Source of the DNA: Natronomonas salina
Lineage (GTDB): Archaea > Halobacteriota > Halobacteria > Halobacteriales > Haloarculaceae
Length of the DNA stretch: 64,000 nucleotides
Direction of reading: 5' to 3'
Assembly: GCF_013391105.1 (NCBI RefSeq)
Contig: NZ_CP058335.1
Coordinates: 868,001 to 932,000, forward strand
Under the pieces are notes generated by a model. It saw only the letters and a list, made by a program, of their open reading frames with translations, was not told the origin of the DNA and ran no database searches. A program made the position numbers and the translations under genes. The first letter of the stretch is position 1; every line of letters begins with the position of its first letter. Below, piece after piece: positions 1-7,600 of this stretch.

Positions 1-405
1 CGCCGCGCGGCGGAGGACGCCGGCGAAGGCGTCGCTGATGTAGGTGGCGTACTCGCGGGCGGGGGTGTGGTAGGAGGCGACCAGCGGCACGTCGTGGTCG
101 GCGGCGAGCCGCCGACCGGCCAGCCCGAGCGTGAAGGGGGTGTGCGTGTGGACGACGTCGAGGTCCGCGTCGGCGACCGCCTCGGGGACCCGCGGCCAGC
201 CGAAGCGGAACCCCTGGTAGAACGGGAATGGGACGCTCGGTACGGGGTGCTCCTCGGCGGTCGGCGCGTACTCGCCGTCCTCCGGGTAGACGACCGGCAT
301 CCGACCGCCGCGGTCCGTCCAGGCGTCGCGCCAGGTGCTGACCGTGTAGGTCACGCCGTTGACCGTCGGGAGGTACGTATCCGTGAATACCGCGACGGTC
401 TCCAT
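1..405 (-). CDS. Glycosyltransferase family 4, N-terminal part (gene runs off the left edge)
   Basis: The visible 135 residues form the N-terminal Rossmann half of a GT4 enzyme. They open with METVAVFTDTYLPTVNGV, the acceptor-side loop typical of glycolipid and mannosyl transferases, and contain HTHTPFTLGLAG. The ATG at 405 is 39 bp downstream of another GT4 gene on the same strand, so the two are probably one operon. Adjacent GT4 pairs with these N-termini make mono- then diglycosyl diacylglycerols in Firmicutes; a similar role on archaeal lipids is inference. The C-terminal nucleotide-sugar domain lies outside the window, so donor specificity cannot be judged. Confidence 0.85.
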   Translation of the reverse strand, partial: METVAVFTDTYLPTVNGVTYTVSTWRDAWTDRGGRMPVVYPEDGEYAPTAEEHPVPSVPFPFYQGFRFGWPRVPEAVADADLDVVHTHTPFTLGLAGRRLAADHDVPLVASYHTPAREYATYISDAFAGVLRRAA

Positions 406-444
406 GACCGGGGATTCGACCACAGGGGTCTAATGGGTTGTGAC

Positions 445-1509
445 TTACTCGCCAGAATGAAGCCGACGAGCCGTCGCGTAGGCGTCCCTGAGTTCGTCGG
501 CAACGCGGTCCAGGCCGTGCTCGCGAGCGGTCTCCCGGGCGTTCTCGCCGAGTCGCTCTCGGAGGTCGGGGTCGTCGGCGAGTCGCTCCAGGGCCTCGTG
601 GAACTCCGCGACGGTCTCGCACTTCAGGCAGTCCTCGCCGTCGGTGAAGAACTCCTCGAAGACGGGGATGTCCCGCAGCAGCACCGCCTTCCCGCAGGCC
701 ATCGCCTCGAGCACAGCGATGCCCTGGTTCTCGTTCTTCGTCGGGAAGCAGTAGACGTCGCCGGCGCCGTACGCGCCGCGGACGTCCTCGATCCAGCCGG
801 TGAAGGTCACGTTCGCCGGCGGGTCCCGCACCCACCGCCGGACCGTCGGCGAGGCGTGCGGCCCGGTGTCGTAGGGGCCGAACCACGCGAAGTCGTGGTC
901 GGTCAGTTCGGCGAGCCGGCAGAAGTCGGTCAACCCCTTCCGCTCGAAGACGTTGCCGACCGCGAAGACGACCAGCCCGTCGAGGTCGTACCGTCCCCGG
1001 TACTCGTCGCGGAACGACTCGAACCCCTCCAGCGACGCCAGGTCGACGCCGTTCGTCACCGGCCGGATCGGCGCCTCGACCGGGTAGGACTCCAGCAGCC
1101 CCTTCGTGTACTCGCTGGGGCAGAGCACGAGGTCGGCCTGCGAGTAGAACCACCGGAGGTAGCGCCCGAGCGCCGGCGCGACCGTCGTCGACCCGCGGAA
1201 GCTCTCGGCGAAGTCCTCCCGCGTCACGTGGGCGTGCAACACGAGCGGCACGTCGTGCCGTCGGGCGTGGCGGGCGACCGCGAGGCTCCCCGGTCCCGCG
1301 AGGTTGCAGTGGGCGACGTCGCAGTCCGCGAACAGCGGGTCGCCGACCGCGCGCTTGGCGGCCGCCTTCGCCAGCGACCCGCCGTTCCACGGCGACGTGA
1401 GTAGTTCGACCTCCGTGTCCGCGAGGGCCATCCGCTGGTGGCGGGCCGAGGTGCCGATGCCACTGCGCTGCAGCTGCCCTTCGAGTTCGAGGTAGTTCAG
1501 GACGCGCAC
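445..1509 (-). CDS. Glycosyltransferase family 4
   Basis: A 354-residue GT-B enzyme. The C-terminal half has the GT4 nucleotide-sugar motif NENQGIAVLEAMACGKAV (a variant E-x7-E), preceded by VFAVGNVFERKGLTDF, the usual start of the donor domain. I chose the GTG at 1509, giving MRVLNYLELEGQLQRSGIG. The open frame continues 58 codons upstream, but that part has no family resemblance, and a TATA-like CTATTTGTG (about 1535-1543, minus strand) lies about 30 bp before the GTG. It is the first gene of a pair with the partial GT4 downstream. Substrates are unknown; glycolipid synthesis is the likeliest job by analogy with bacterial GT4 pairs. Confidence 0.85.
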   Translation of the reverse strand: MRVLNYLELEGQLQRSGIGTSARHQRMALADTEVELLTSPWNGGSLAKAAAKRAVGDPLFADCDVAHCNLAGPGSLAVARHARRHDVPLVLHAHVTREDFAESFRGSTTVAPALGRYLRWFYSQADLVLCPSEYTKGLLESYPVEAPIRPVTNGVDLASLEGFESFRDEYRGRYDLDGLVVFAVGNVFERKGLTDFCRLAELTDHDFAWFGPYDTGPHASPTVRRWVRDPPANVTFTGWIEDVRGAYGAGDVYCFPTKNENQGIAVLEAMACGKAVLLRDIPVFEEFFTDGEDCLKCETVAEFHEALERLADDPDLRERLGENARETAREHGLDRVADELRDAYATARRLHSGE

Positions 1510-1618
1510 TCGACTCACGCTGGGTGCGTGCGGCACAAATAGGTGGCCGTCCCGCGGCCGGACGAGGCCGCGAGGCGGAAACGAAGCGACCAAAGCGGCG
1601 GCACCCCAAGACCGCCCC

Positions 1619-2221
1619 ATGTCGACAGTTCGCGGGCCGCAGTTCGCGAAGGAACACCCCCGTGCCCTCACCGCCCTCCTCACCGTCGTCGGTTACGTGG
1701 TCGTGATCGGGACGCTGTACGGCGACGTCGGCCTCTACCCACAGATATCGGAGTCGACCGTCGACCTGTTCTCGGCGATCATCGCGGTCGTCAACTCCGC
1801 GACGGTCGCCTGCCTCGTCGCCGGGTGGTACTGGATCCGTAACGACGAGGTCGACCGCCACCGGCTGGCGATGACCGCCGCGTTCGCGCTCATCATGCTG
1901 TTCCTCGTCTTCTACCTCCTGAAGACTGGCGGCGGCGGCCGGAAGGAGATCGTCGAAGGGGCGCCGCTCCGGGGGCTGTACCTCGGGATGCTGGCCGTCC
2001 ACATCGTCCTCTCCGTGCTGGCGGTGCCGCTGGTCCTGTACGCCATCACGCTCGGGGTGACGCACACGACGGCCGAACTCCGGGAGACCGCCCACGCCCG
2101 CGTCGGCCGCATCGCGGTCTCCGTCTGGCTGGTCAGCCTCGTCCTGGGCGTCGTCGCCTACCTGATGCTGGCGTTCTACTACGGTCCCGAACAGGTCGAG
2201 TTCGTCCGCGGGATGGCCTAG
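1619..2221 (+). CDS. DUF420 family membrane protein
   Basis: A 200-residue protein with about five hydrophobic helices, matching the DUF420 (YozB/CtaM-like) architecture, including the conserved middle helix ending FYLLKTGGGGRKE. DUF420 proteins are often found near heme-copper oxidase genes and have been linked in bacteria to oxidase maturation. Here the oxidase island starts about 4 kb downstream, which fits but does not prove that role. The promoter looks leaderless: a TATA-like ACCAAAGCG at about 1589 is 26 bp from the ATG. Transcription is divergent from the glycosyltransferase pair. Confidence 0.8.
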   Translation: MSTVRGPQFAKEHPRALTALLTVVGYVVVIGTLYGDVGLYPQISESTVDLFSAIIAVVNSATVACLVAGWYWIRNDEVDRHRLAMTAAFALIMLFLVFYLLKTGGGGRKEIVEGAPLRGLYLGMLAVHIVLSVLAVPLVLYAITLGVTHTTAELRETAHARVGRIAVSVWLVSLVLGVVAYLMLAFYYGPEQVEFVRGMA

Positions 2222-2245
2222 CGGTCCGGAGGTGACACACCAGAG

Positions 2246-2953
2246 ATGACCGACAAACAGGAGATCCGCGAGCGAGTCTGGGACCACCTGGAAGCAGAAG
2301 GGTACGCCCGGTTCCCGTTCCCGCCGCACGGCCGCATCCCGAACTTCGAGGACGCCGACGCGGCGGCCGAGCGAGCGATGGCCCTCCCCGAACTCGCCGA
2401 GGCGGACGCGGTGAAGGCCAACCCCGACTCCCCGCAGCTGCCGCTCCGGCGGACACTGCTGGAGCAGGGGACGACCGTCTACATGGCCGTCCCGCGGCTC
2501 GCCGAGGAGCGGTGCTTCGTCGAACTCGACCCCGCGGAGGTCGCCGACATCGAGGCCGCGCCGACCGTCTCGCACATGGACGAGTACGGCCGACAGGTCG
2601 CCCCGGAGGCGGTGCCCGAACTCGACGCCATCGTCGTCGGTAGCGTCGCCGTGACCGACGACGGGGCACGAATCGGGAAGGGCGAGGGCTACAGCGATCT
2701 GGAGTACGCGATTCTTCGGGAACTCGGCCTGGTCGACGACGAGACCACCGTCGTCACGACCGTCCACGATTCGCAAATCGTCGACGACGAGGTGGACGTC
2801 GGGCGCCACGACGTACCGATGGACGTCGTCTGTACACCCTCCCGGACCATCCGGACCGACGCCGCCCCCGAGAAACCGGCCGGTATCTTCTGGGAGGACG
2901 TCGACGACGAGCGAATCGAGGAGATCCCGGTGCTGGACGGCCTCCGGGAGTAG
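2246..2953 (+). CDS. 5-formyltetrahydrofolate cyclo-ligase family protein
   Basis: A 235-residue protein. Family traits are the N-terminal helix MTDKQEIRERVWDHLEAE followed by PFPPHGRIPNF, and a C-terminal segment with RIGKGEGYSDLEYAILRELG, the phosphate-binding glycine-rich region. The family makes 5,10-methenyl-THF from 5-formyl-THF using ATP. In many archaea the homologue lacks parts of the canonical site, so folate versus another substrate is not settled here. A good Shine-Dalgarno GGAGGTGA at 2227-2234 fixes the ATG at 2246, 24 bp after the DUF420 stop, so the two may be cotranscribed. Confidence 0.8.
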   Translation: MTDKQEIRERVWDHLEAEGYARFPFPPHGRIPNFEDADAAAERAMALPELAEADAVKANPDSPQLPLRRTLLEQGTTVYMAVPRLAEERCFVELDPAEVADIEAAPTVSHMDEYGRQVAPEAVPELDAIVVGSVAVTDDGARIGKGEGYSDLEYAILRELGLVDDETTVVTTVHDSQIVDDEVDVGRHDVPMDVVCTPSRTIRTDAAPEKPAGIFWEDVDDERIEEIPVLDGLRE

Positions 2954-2957
2954 TCTC

Positions 2958-3734
2958 TCAGTCCGTCCGGGGGAGGGCGTACGCGCCGGCGGCGAAGAAG
3001 CCGACCGCGAGGGCGGCCAGCACCGCGAGGTCGAGGTACGGCCCCGAGCCGACGAGCCCGGAGCGGGCAGGGTCCCAGCCAGGGAACGTCGCCGCGCGCA
3101 CGCCGCGGGCGAAGTACGTCAGCGGCGAGAGGCTCATCAGCGGGACGAACCAGCCCGGCAGCATCGACGGCGGGACGAACGTTTCCGAGAGGAAGAGCAG
3201 CGGGAGCGCCACGCCGTTCGATGCCGCGACGACGCCGTCCTGTGAGTCCGCCAGCCGTCCGAGGACCGCGCCGAAGCCGCAGAACAGCGCGACGCCGAGG
3301 ACGAGGTAGGGGACCAGCAACGCGGAGAACTCGAAGGCCGCGTCTGTGACGAGCAGGACGAGTCCTCCGATGAGCAGCGACGCGAGGCCGACGACGACGA
3401 CGTTGACGAGCGTCTGGGCGAGCAGCCACTCGGGGCGGGTCAGCGGCGTGGTCGCGAGCTTCTCGAAGCGGTTGCCCTCGCGGTGGCGGGCGACCTCGTG
3501 GCCGACCCGAGACAGCGGCGTGAACAGCACGACGACCGCCAGGTAGCCGGCGACGTAGTAGCCCGGCGGCTCGGCAAAGAGGCCGCCGCCGGTCGGGTCC
3601 GTCTGCACCAGTGCCCCGAAGATGAGGATGATGATGACGGGGAAGAAGAACGTGAAGAAGACCGCCGTCCGGCGGCGGGTGAAACCGTGCCAGGCCGCCC
3701 GCGTCTCGGCGGCGATCCGTCCGAGGCGGCTCAC
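2958..3734 (-). CDS. ABC-2 type transporter permease
   Basis: A 258-residue inner-membrane component with six predicted helices, starting VSRLGRIAAETRAAWHGFTR and then FFTFFFPVIIILIFGALVQ, typical of ABC-2 exporters (DrrB/NodJ-like). The GTG at 3734 overlaps the stop of the ATPase gene (GTGA), so the two are translationally coupled. A longer open frame upstream merely reads through the antisense-like frame of the ATPase and is not coding. With the ATPase it should form a 2+2 exporter; the cargo is unknown. Confidence 0.9.
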   Translation of the reverse strand: MSRLGRIAAETRAAWHGFTRRRTAVFFTFFFPVIIILIFGALVQTDPTGGGLFAEPPGYYVAGYLAVVVLFTPLSRVGHEVARHREGNRFEKLATTPLTRPEWLLAQTLVNVVVVGLASLLIGGLVLLVTDAAFEFSALLVPYLVLGVALFCGFGAVLGRLADSQDGVVAASNGVALPLLFLSETFVPPSMLPGWFVPLMSLSPLTYFARGVRAATFPGWDPARSGLVGSGPYLDLAVLAALAVGFFAAGAYALPRTD

Positions 3735-4651
3735 GGCCGACCACCCTCGATGGGGTCGCCGCCTGCTGTCACGTCCGTTCCCGTCAGCGCGACATAGACG
3801 TCGTCGAGGCTCGGCTGCCGCCAGACGAGCCCGCCGTACTCGACGTCGGCGGCCTCCAGCATCTCGACGACCGCAGGGATCTCCTCGGGCCCGACAGGGA
3901 CCGCGACGTGGCGCTCGTCTGGCAGGAGGTCGTAGCCCGCGGATTCGAGCGCCCGCGAGGCGGCCATCTCGTCCTCCGCTTCGACGACGAGTCGGCTGTC
4001 GCCGCCGTGCCGGGCGACGAGTTCGCCGGGCGAGCCGAGCGTGACGAGGCGGCCGTCGGCGAGCAGCCCCACCCGGTCGGCGAGTTCCTCCGCCTCCTCC
4101 ATGTAGTGGGTCGTCAGCAGGACCGTCGTCCCGCCGTCGGCGAGCCGCTCGACCAGTCGCCAGAGGTCGCGGCGGCCGGTGGGGTCGATGCCGGTCGTCG
4201 GTTCGTCGAGGACGAGCAGTTCGGGGTCGTTGACCAGCGCGGTCCCGACGCAGGCGCGGCGCTTCTGGCCGCCCGAGAGGTTCTCGTACCACGTTCCGGC
4301 GCTGTCCTCGAGGCCGACGTCGGAGAGGACCGCGTCGACGTCCCGCGACTCGTCGTAGAGGCCGGCGTAGTAGGCGACGAGTTCGCGGGCGGTGAGCCGC
4401 CCGGCGGGGGAGAACTCCTGGGGCAGGAGGCCGATGCGGTGGCGGGCGACGTCGGTCGGCGGCGCGCCGAAGAGTTCGACGGTCCCCTCGGCGTCCGTCG
4501 TCCCGGTCAGCGCGCGGATGAGCGTCGTCTTCCCGGCCCCGTTGGGGCCGATGAGGGCGAACACCTCGCCGGCCTCGACGGAGAAGGAGACGCCGTCCAG
4601 CGCCACCGTCTCGCCGTAGCTGCGGCGGACGTCCTCGGCACGGATGACCAT
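3731..4651 (-). CDS. ABC-2 exporter ATPase (DrrA-like)
   Basis: A 306-residue ATP-binding subunit. Walker A is GPNGAGKTT, the signature is LSGGQKRR, and Walker B is LLVLDEPTTGID followed by the H-loop TTHYMEE. The roughly 80-residue C-terminal extension matches drug/polysaccharide exporter ATPases of the DrrA type. A TATA-like GGCTTTACC at 4676-4684 on the minus strand sits about 29 bp before the ATG, so the transcript is probably leaderless. The permease gene overlaps its stop codon. Substrate cannot be told from sequence. Confidence 0.92.
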   Translation of the reverse strand: MVIRAEDVRRSYGETVALDGVSFSVEAGEVFALIGPNGAGKTTLIRALTGTTDAEGTVELFGAPPTDVARHRIGLLPQEFSPAGRLTARELVAYYAGLYDESRDVDAVLSDVGLEDSAGTWYENLSGGQKRRACVGTALVNDPELLVLDEPTTGIDPTGRRDLWRLVERLADGGTTVLLTTHYMEEAEELADRVGLLADGRLVTLGSPGELVARHGGDSRLVVEAEDEMAASRALESAGYDLLPDERHVAVPVGPEEIPAVVEMLEAADVEYGGLVWRQPSLDDVYVALTGTDVTAGGDPIEGGRP

Positions 4652-4699
4652 GCGTGGACGGCCGCCGGCGGGCGGGTAAAGCCTGCCGTTCTCGTCCGA

Positions 4700-4930
4700 C
4701 TAGATGGCGTCTCTGACCTCGCGGGTGATCGCGTCGACGTCGTAGTCGTCCTCGTCCTTGTCGAAGACGACGTCGCCGTCGACGGTGACGCGGAAGACGC
4801 CGTGGTCGCCGGTCACCAGCGACACCCGGTCGAGGTCGTCGCCGAACGCCGACAGCAGCGCCTCCGCGAGGTCCGACGCGCGATTCAGGAAGCCACACGG
4901 GACGCAGTACTCTATCTCGACGTCGGTCAT
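4700..4930 (-). CDS. SelT/SelW/SelH (Rdx) family thioredoxin-like protein
   Basis: A 76-residue protein beginning MTDVEIEYCVPCGFLNRASD. The CxxC (Cys9, Cys12) directly after the first strand and the later GDHGVFRVTVDGDVVFDK fit the Rdx thioredoxin-like fold, where the first Cys can be selenocysteine in other organisms. Probable redox role; partner unknown. I used the internal ATG at 4930 rather than 4972 because the family starts just before the first strand. Confidence 0.8.
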   Translation of the reverse strand: MTDVEIEYCVPCGFLNRASDLAEALLSAFGDDLDRVSLVTGDHGVFRVTVDGDVVFDKDEDDYDVDAITREVRDAI

Positions 4931-5012
4931 AGCGCGGTCGTACGGCCACGCGCGTGAAAGTCCTGACGGCAAGTTCCGTAGCGGCGAACGGCGGGCGGAA
5001 CGCCGAGTCCTC

Positions 5013-5522
5013 TCAGACGATCGGCTCGGAGCGGTTGCCGAAGTAGTCGAGGACGGCGCCGAGACAGAACCCGTAGACGAGGTGGCCGATCAGGGTGAAC
5101 AGGACGTAGACGCCCAGTTCGAGCCCGGTGTAGTCGACGTAGAACGCCAGGACGAACCCCGTCCAGAGGACGAACCCGAGGAAGAGGCCCTGCTTGGGGT
5201 TGGTGTCCCCGGGGAGGTAGTGGCCGATGGAGGCGAACAGCAGCGGCCACGTCACCATCCCGCCGGCCAGGAACAGCAGGTAGCCGATGAGCGTCGCGTA
5301 CCCGGGCGCGATGGCCTGGATGCCCGTCATCTCGCCGAGCATCGCCAGCGACTCCAGTTCGAAGCCGCCCAGCGTCTGGGCGACCAGTAGCACCATCGTC
5401 ATCCCGGCGACGCCGACGGCGCCGGCCACGGCGCCGATGATGCCGTCGAAGACGATGCTCATCATGGAGTCGCCGCTCCGCTCGGGGGTGCCGAACGCGT
5501 TCGCCGAGTCGTCGGATGCCAT
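5013..5522 (-). CDS. Haloarchaeal membrane protein of unknown function
   Basis: A 169-residue protein with four or five hydrophobic helices, beginning MASDDSANAFGTPERSGDSM. The first helix is very glycine/alanine-rich (FDGIIGAVAGAVGVAGMTM). It resembles the DUF6789-like proteins common in haloarchaea, but I cannot confirm the family. The ATG at 5522 is supported by a strong TATA-like TTATTTATA about 27 bp upstream; an alternative GTG lies 15 bp earlier. No catalytic motif is visible. Confidence 0.7.
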   Translation of the reverse strand: MASDDSANAFGTPERSGDSMMSIVFDGIIGAVAGAVGVAGMTMVLLVAQTLGGFELESLAMLGEMTGIQAIAPGYATLIGYLLFLAGGMVTWPLLFASIGHYLPGDTNPKQGLFLGFVLWTGFVLAFYVDYTGLELGVYVLFTLIGHLVYGFCLGAVLDYFGNRSEPIV

Positions 5523-5543
5523 GTGTACACATAACACCCGCTC

Positions 5544-5554
5544 GGTATAAATAA
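5544..5554 (-). promoter_or_regulatory. TATA-like promoter element
   Basis: TTATTTATACC on the minus strand, centred about 27 bp before the ATG at 5522. This is the archaeal spacing for a leaderless transcript and decides that start against the upstream GTG. Confidence 0.6.
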
Positions 5555-5634
5555 CCTCGTCGTGGCCGTCGCGACGGCCGACGAGCGGCCGAGGGGCGGG
5601 AAAGACGTATGCGCCTGTGCCCGTAGCCAGGGGT

Positions 5635-5823
5635 ATGGAGGCGAAGACGGCGCTGCTCGTCGCCCTCGGGGTCGCCGTCGGGCTCCCCTACGTCACCGTC
5701 TTGCTGCTCAGGAGCGGTCGCTTCGGGCTCGCCGTCTTCGCCGCGCTGTTCGTCGCAGTCTGTCTCCTGGTCGTGGGCAGCGACCTCCGGGAGGGCGACG
5801 AGTCGCCGCCCGAACGGGAGTGA
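5635..5823 (+). CDS. Small membrane protein (62 aa)
   Basis: Two hydrophobic helices (ALLVALGVAVGLPYVTVLLL and FGLAVFAALFVAVCLLVVG) followed by a short acidic tail ending SPPERE. It ends one base before the convergent CVSC membrane-protein gene, at the edge of the oxidase island. No family recognised. The ATG at 5635 was preferred because residues upstream in the frame are not hydrophobic and add nothing. Confidence 0.55.
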   Translation: MEAKTALLVALGVAVGLPYVTVLLLRSGRFGLAVFAALFVAVCLLVVGSDLREGDESPPERE

Positions 5824-5824
5824 C

Positions 5825-6499
5825 TCAGTCGCCGAACCCGGGGCGCCAGTAGAGGAGCGCCACGGTGGCGAGGAAGACCGCCGTCGAGAGGTCGTAAGAG
5901 AGCTGCATCGCCGACGTGGACAGGAAGCCGGCGCCGCCGACGAACGTCGATCCGACGGCGGCGACGACGGGCCACGTACATGAGACGCAGGAGAGCAATC
6001 CGAGGACGCCGCCGACGGCCGACCGCGTCGTCTCGAGCAGCGCGGCGTAGACCAGGTAGGCCAGCGCCGTGTAGCCGACCACGTAAGCCGGCATCAGCAC
6101 GAACGAGACGGTCGAGCCCGCGTAGACGAGGGCCGGCCCCCATCCAGGCGTCAGCCACGCGACGCGGAGGCCGCCGGCGCTCTCGATGCCGGTCCCGACC
6201 AGCCCGCCGGTGACGGCCAGGAGCCCGAAGTACGCCGTCGCCACCGCGAGCGCCCGGCGGCGCGTCCGGAACGGGATCCCCGACGGGATGCTGCGGCCGC
6301 GGACCGCGAGCAGTCCGACGTCGATCCACAGCAGGCCGAAGAGCACGTACCGGGGCTCGGTGAGCCGGAGGCCCGAGAAGGAGTAGTACAGCACCACCGC
6401 GACGAGCTGGACGTTCAGGACGAGACCGTAGCGGAGGAGCTGGTCGGACGGCGGGAGCGGAATAGGCAGTCGGTCGAGCGAGCGTGTCCGGGGAATCAT
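5825..6499 (-). CDS. Polytopic membrane protein with CVSC motif, oxidase-associated
   Basis: A 224-residue protein with about six helices. Near the C-terminus it has VGGVLGLLSCVSCTWPVVAA, then GGAGFLS, and it ends LYWRPGFGD. A paralogue with the same landmarks (GLFSCVSCTLPVVAS, GGAG, YRPGFG) is at 11616-12302 beside the heme-synthesis fusion gene. The paired cysteines in or near a membrane helix could bind copper or act in thiol exchange during oxidase assembly; that is inference. It belongs to a haloarchaeal family of uncharacterised membrane proteins (possibly DUF7546). Confidence 0.75.
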   Translation of the reverse strand: MIPRTRSLDRLPIPLPPSDQLLRYGLVLNVQLVAVVLYYSFSGLRLTEPRYVLFGLLWIDVGLLAVRGRSIPSGIPFRTRRRALAVATAYFGLLAVTGGLVGTGIESAGGLRVAWLTPGWGPALVYAGSTVSFVLMPAYVVGYTALAYLVYAALLETTRSAVGGVLGLLSCVSCTWPVVAAVGSTFVGGAGFLSTSAMQLSYDLSTAVFLATVALLYWRPGFGD

Positions 6500-6554
6500 G
6501 GGTGGGCCGACGGTCGAAGGGCGCGAGGCCGTCCGGTCGTGGGTCGGCCGCGGT

Positions 6555-6824
6555 TCACGAGATGGAGTACGACGCCGCGACCATCAGCAGGAGGGCGAGT
6601 GCGAGCGCCTGCGCCATGAGCGCGGTCAGCGAGCGGTTCTCCCAGCGGAGGTGCTGGTAGTAGCCGACGATGAGCCCGGTCTTCAGCGCCGCGGCGGTCA
6701 TCGTCGCGGCGAAGGCCTGCCAGTAGCTGAAGAACTCGAAGTGAAAGAAGACGAACTTCGACGTCGCCAGCCCCACGAGCGCGAGGTAGATGAGCGCGTA
6801 GAGCTTCACTGAGTCGCTCGCCAT
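6555..6824 (-). CDS. Cytochrome c oxidase subunit IV family protein
   Basis: An 89-residue protein with three helices, opening MASDSVKLYALIYLALVGLA, with LKTGLIVGYYQHLRWENRS between helices two and three. The LK...YMHL/YQHL-type segment is the hallmark of prokaryotic subunit IV (CtaF/CoxD-like), an accessory subunit of A-type oxidases. It lies in the same direction as coxB-coxAC upstream and probably belongs to oxidase 1. Confidence 0.85.
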   Translation of the reverse strand: MASDSVKLYALIYLALVGLATSKFVFFHFEFFSYWQAFAATMTAAALKTGLIVGYYQHLRWENRSLTALMAQALALALLLMVAASYSIS

Positions 6825-6883
6825 GTGTCGTGGGAACGATAGACACGCACCTACTAAACGTTAACCCCCGTGGCCGGACTCCG

Positions 6884-7024
6884 CTACGGCCCCGTCTCGT
6901 CGTCCCTGAAGTAGTTCCAGACCCAGTTGAAGAAGAGCAGCCCGGCCACCCAGATCCCGACGCCGATCAGGCCGAACAGGACCCCGCGGAGCAGCGGCAC
7001 GTCGGCGAGCGGTTCCAGCACCAT
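6884..7024 (-). CDS. Small single-helix membrane protein (46 aa)
   Basis: Translation starts MVLEPLADVPLLRGVLFGLI and continues through one long hydrophobic segment to an aromatic/charged end (FFNWVWNYFRDDETGP). A TATA-like GTATTTGTTC at about 7050 precedes the ATG by 30 bp. It lies between the subunit IV gene and another oxidase-region membrane protein, so it may be a tiny accessory subunit of oxidase 1. No named family recognised. Confidence 0.6.
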   Translation of the reverse strand: MVLEPLADVPLLRGVLFGLIGVGIWVAGLLFFNWVWNYFRDDETGP

Positions 7025-7092
7025 GGCGAGTGAGACGCCGGCGCGAACAAATACCTACCGCCGGAGCGACGTGACCCCGATCCGGGCGCCGG

Positions 7093-7548
7093 TCAGCCGT
7101 CCACCCGGACGAGCACCACGAGACAGACCAGCAGCACGAGTTCCGCGAGCTTCGAGACGAGGGCCAGCGGGTCGCCGAGCAGGTGTTCGACGGCGACGAT
7201 CAGCGGATTACCCCCGTGGACGTTCGGCTCGAGGTGCGGCCAGAAGGCCCCGTGGTCGAGGGCGGTGTGCCAGACGACGAAGCCGACGAGGAAGCACAAC
7301 GTGACGAGGATGCCGCCGAGGTACAGCCCCCGCCCGGCGAAGCCGTTGTACCCCAGGAGGACGCCGGAGATCAGCGCGAACGCGCCCAGGGTGAAGACCA
7401 GCGGTCGCGGGTCGCCGAGGTAGCCGGCGTTCGCGTAGACGAGCAGCGCGACGCCGCCCTGCGAGGGGTGCAGCAGGTGGACGACGGCGGTGAACAGGGC
7501 GAGTCCGCCGGCGAGGAGTCGCAGTCGGGCGAGGGTCGCGTCGTCCAT
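7093..7548 (-). CDS. Membrane protein of unknown function, downstream of coxAC
   Basis: A 151-residue protein with four helices, starting MDDATLARLRLLAGGLALFT. Conserved-looking polar positions in or near helices are HLLHPSQGG near the start, VVWHTALDHGAFWPH in the middle and VEHLLGD later. The histidines suggest metal or quinol interaction, but nothing proves it. It begins 52 bp after the coxAC stop and is probably cotranscribed with coxB-coxAC. Confidence 0.7.
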   Translation of the reverse strand: MDDATLARLRLLAGGLALFTAVVHLLHPSQGGVALLVYANAGYLGDPRPLVFTLGAFALISGVLLGYNGFAGRGLYLGGILVTLCFLVGFVVWHTALDHGAFWPHLEPNVHGGNPLIVAVEHLLGDPLALVSKLAELVLLVCLVVLVRVDG

Positions 7549-7600
7549 GAGCGGGAGTTTCGGTGGTCCGACGTAGGTGTTCGGGTCGGAGTCGGAAGCG

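Noticed and set aside
445-1683. N-terminal extension of the second glycosyltransferase to 1683
   Set aside because: The extra 58 codons are not GT-like, and a TATA box lies within them.
2958-4949. 663-codon frame ending in the ABC permease
   Set aside because: The first 400 codons are an Arg-rich shadow of the ATPase gene; the permease begins at the GTGA overlap.
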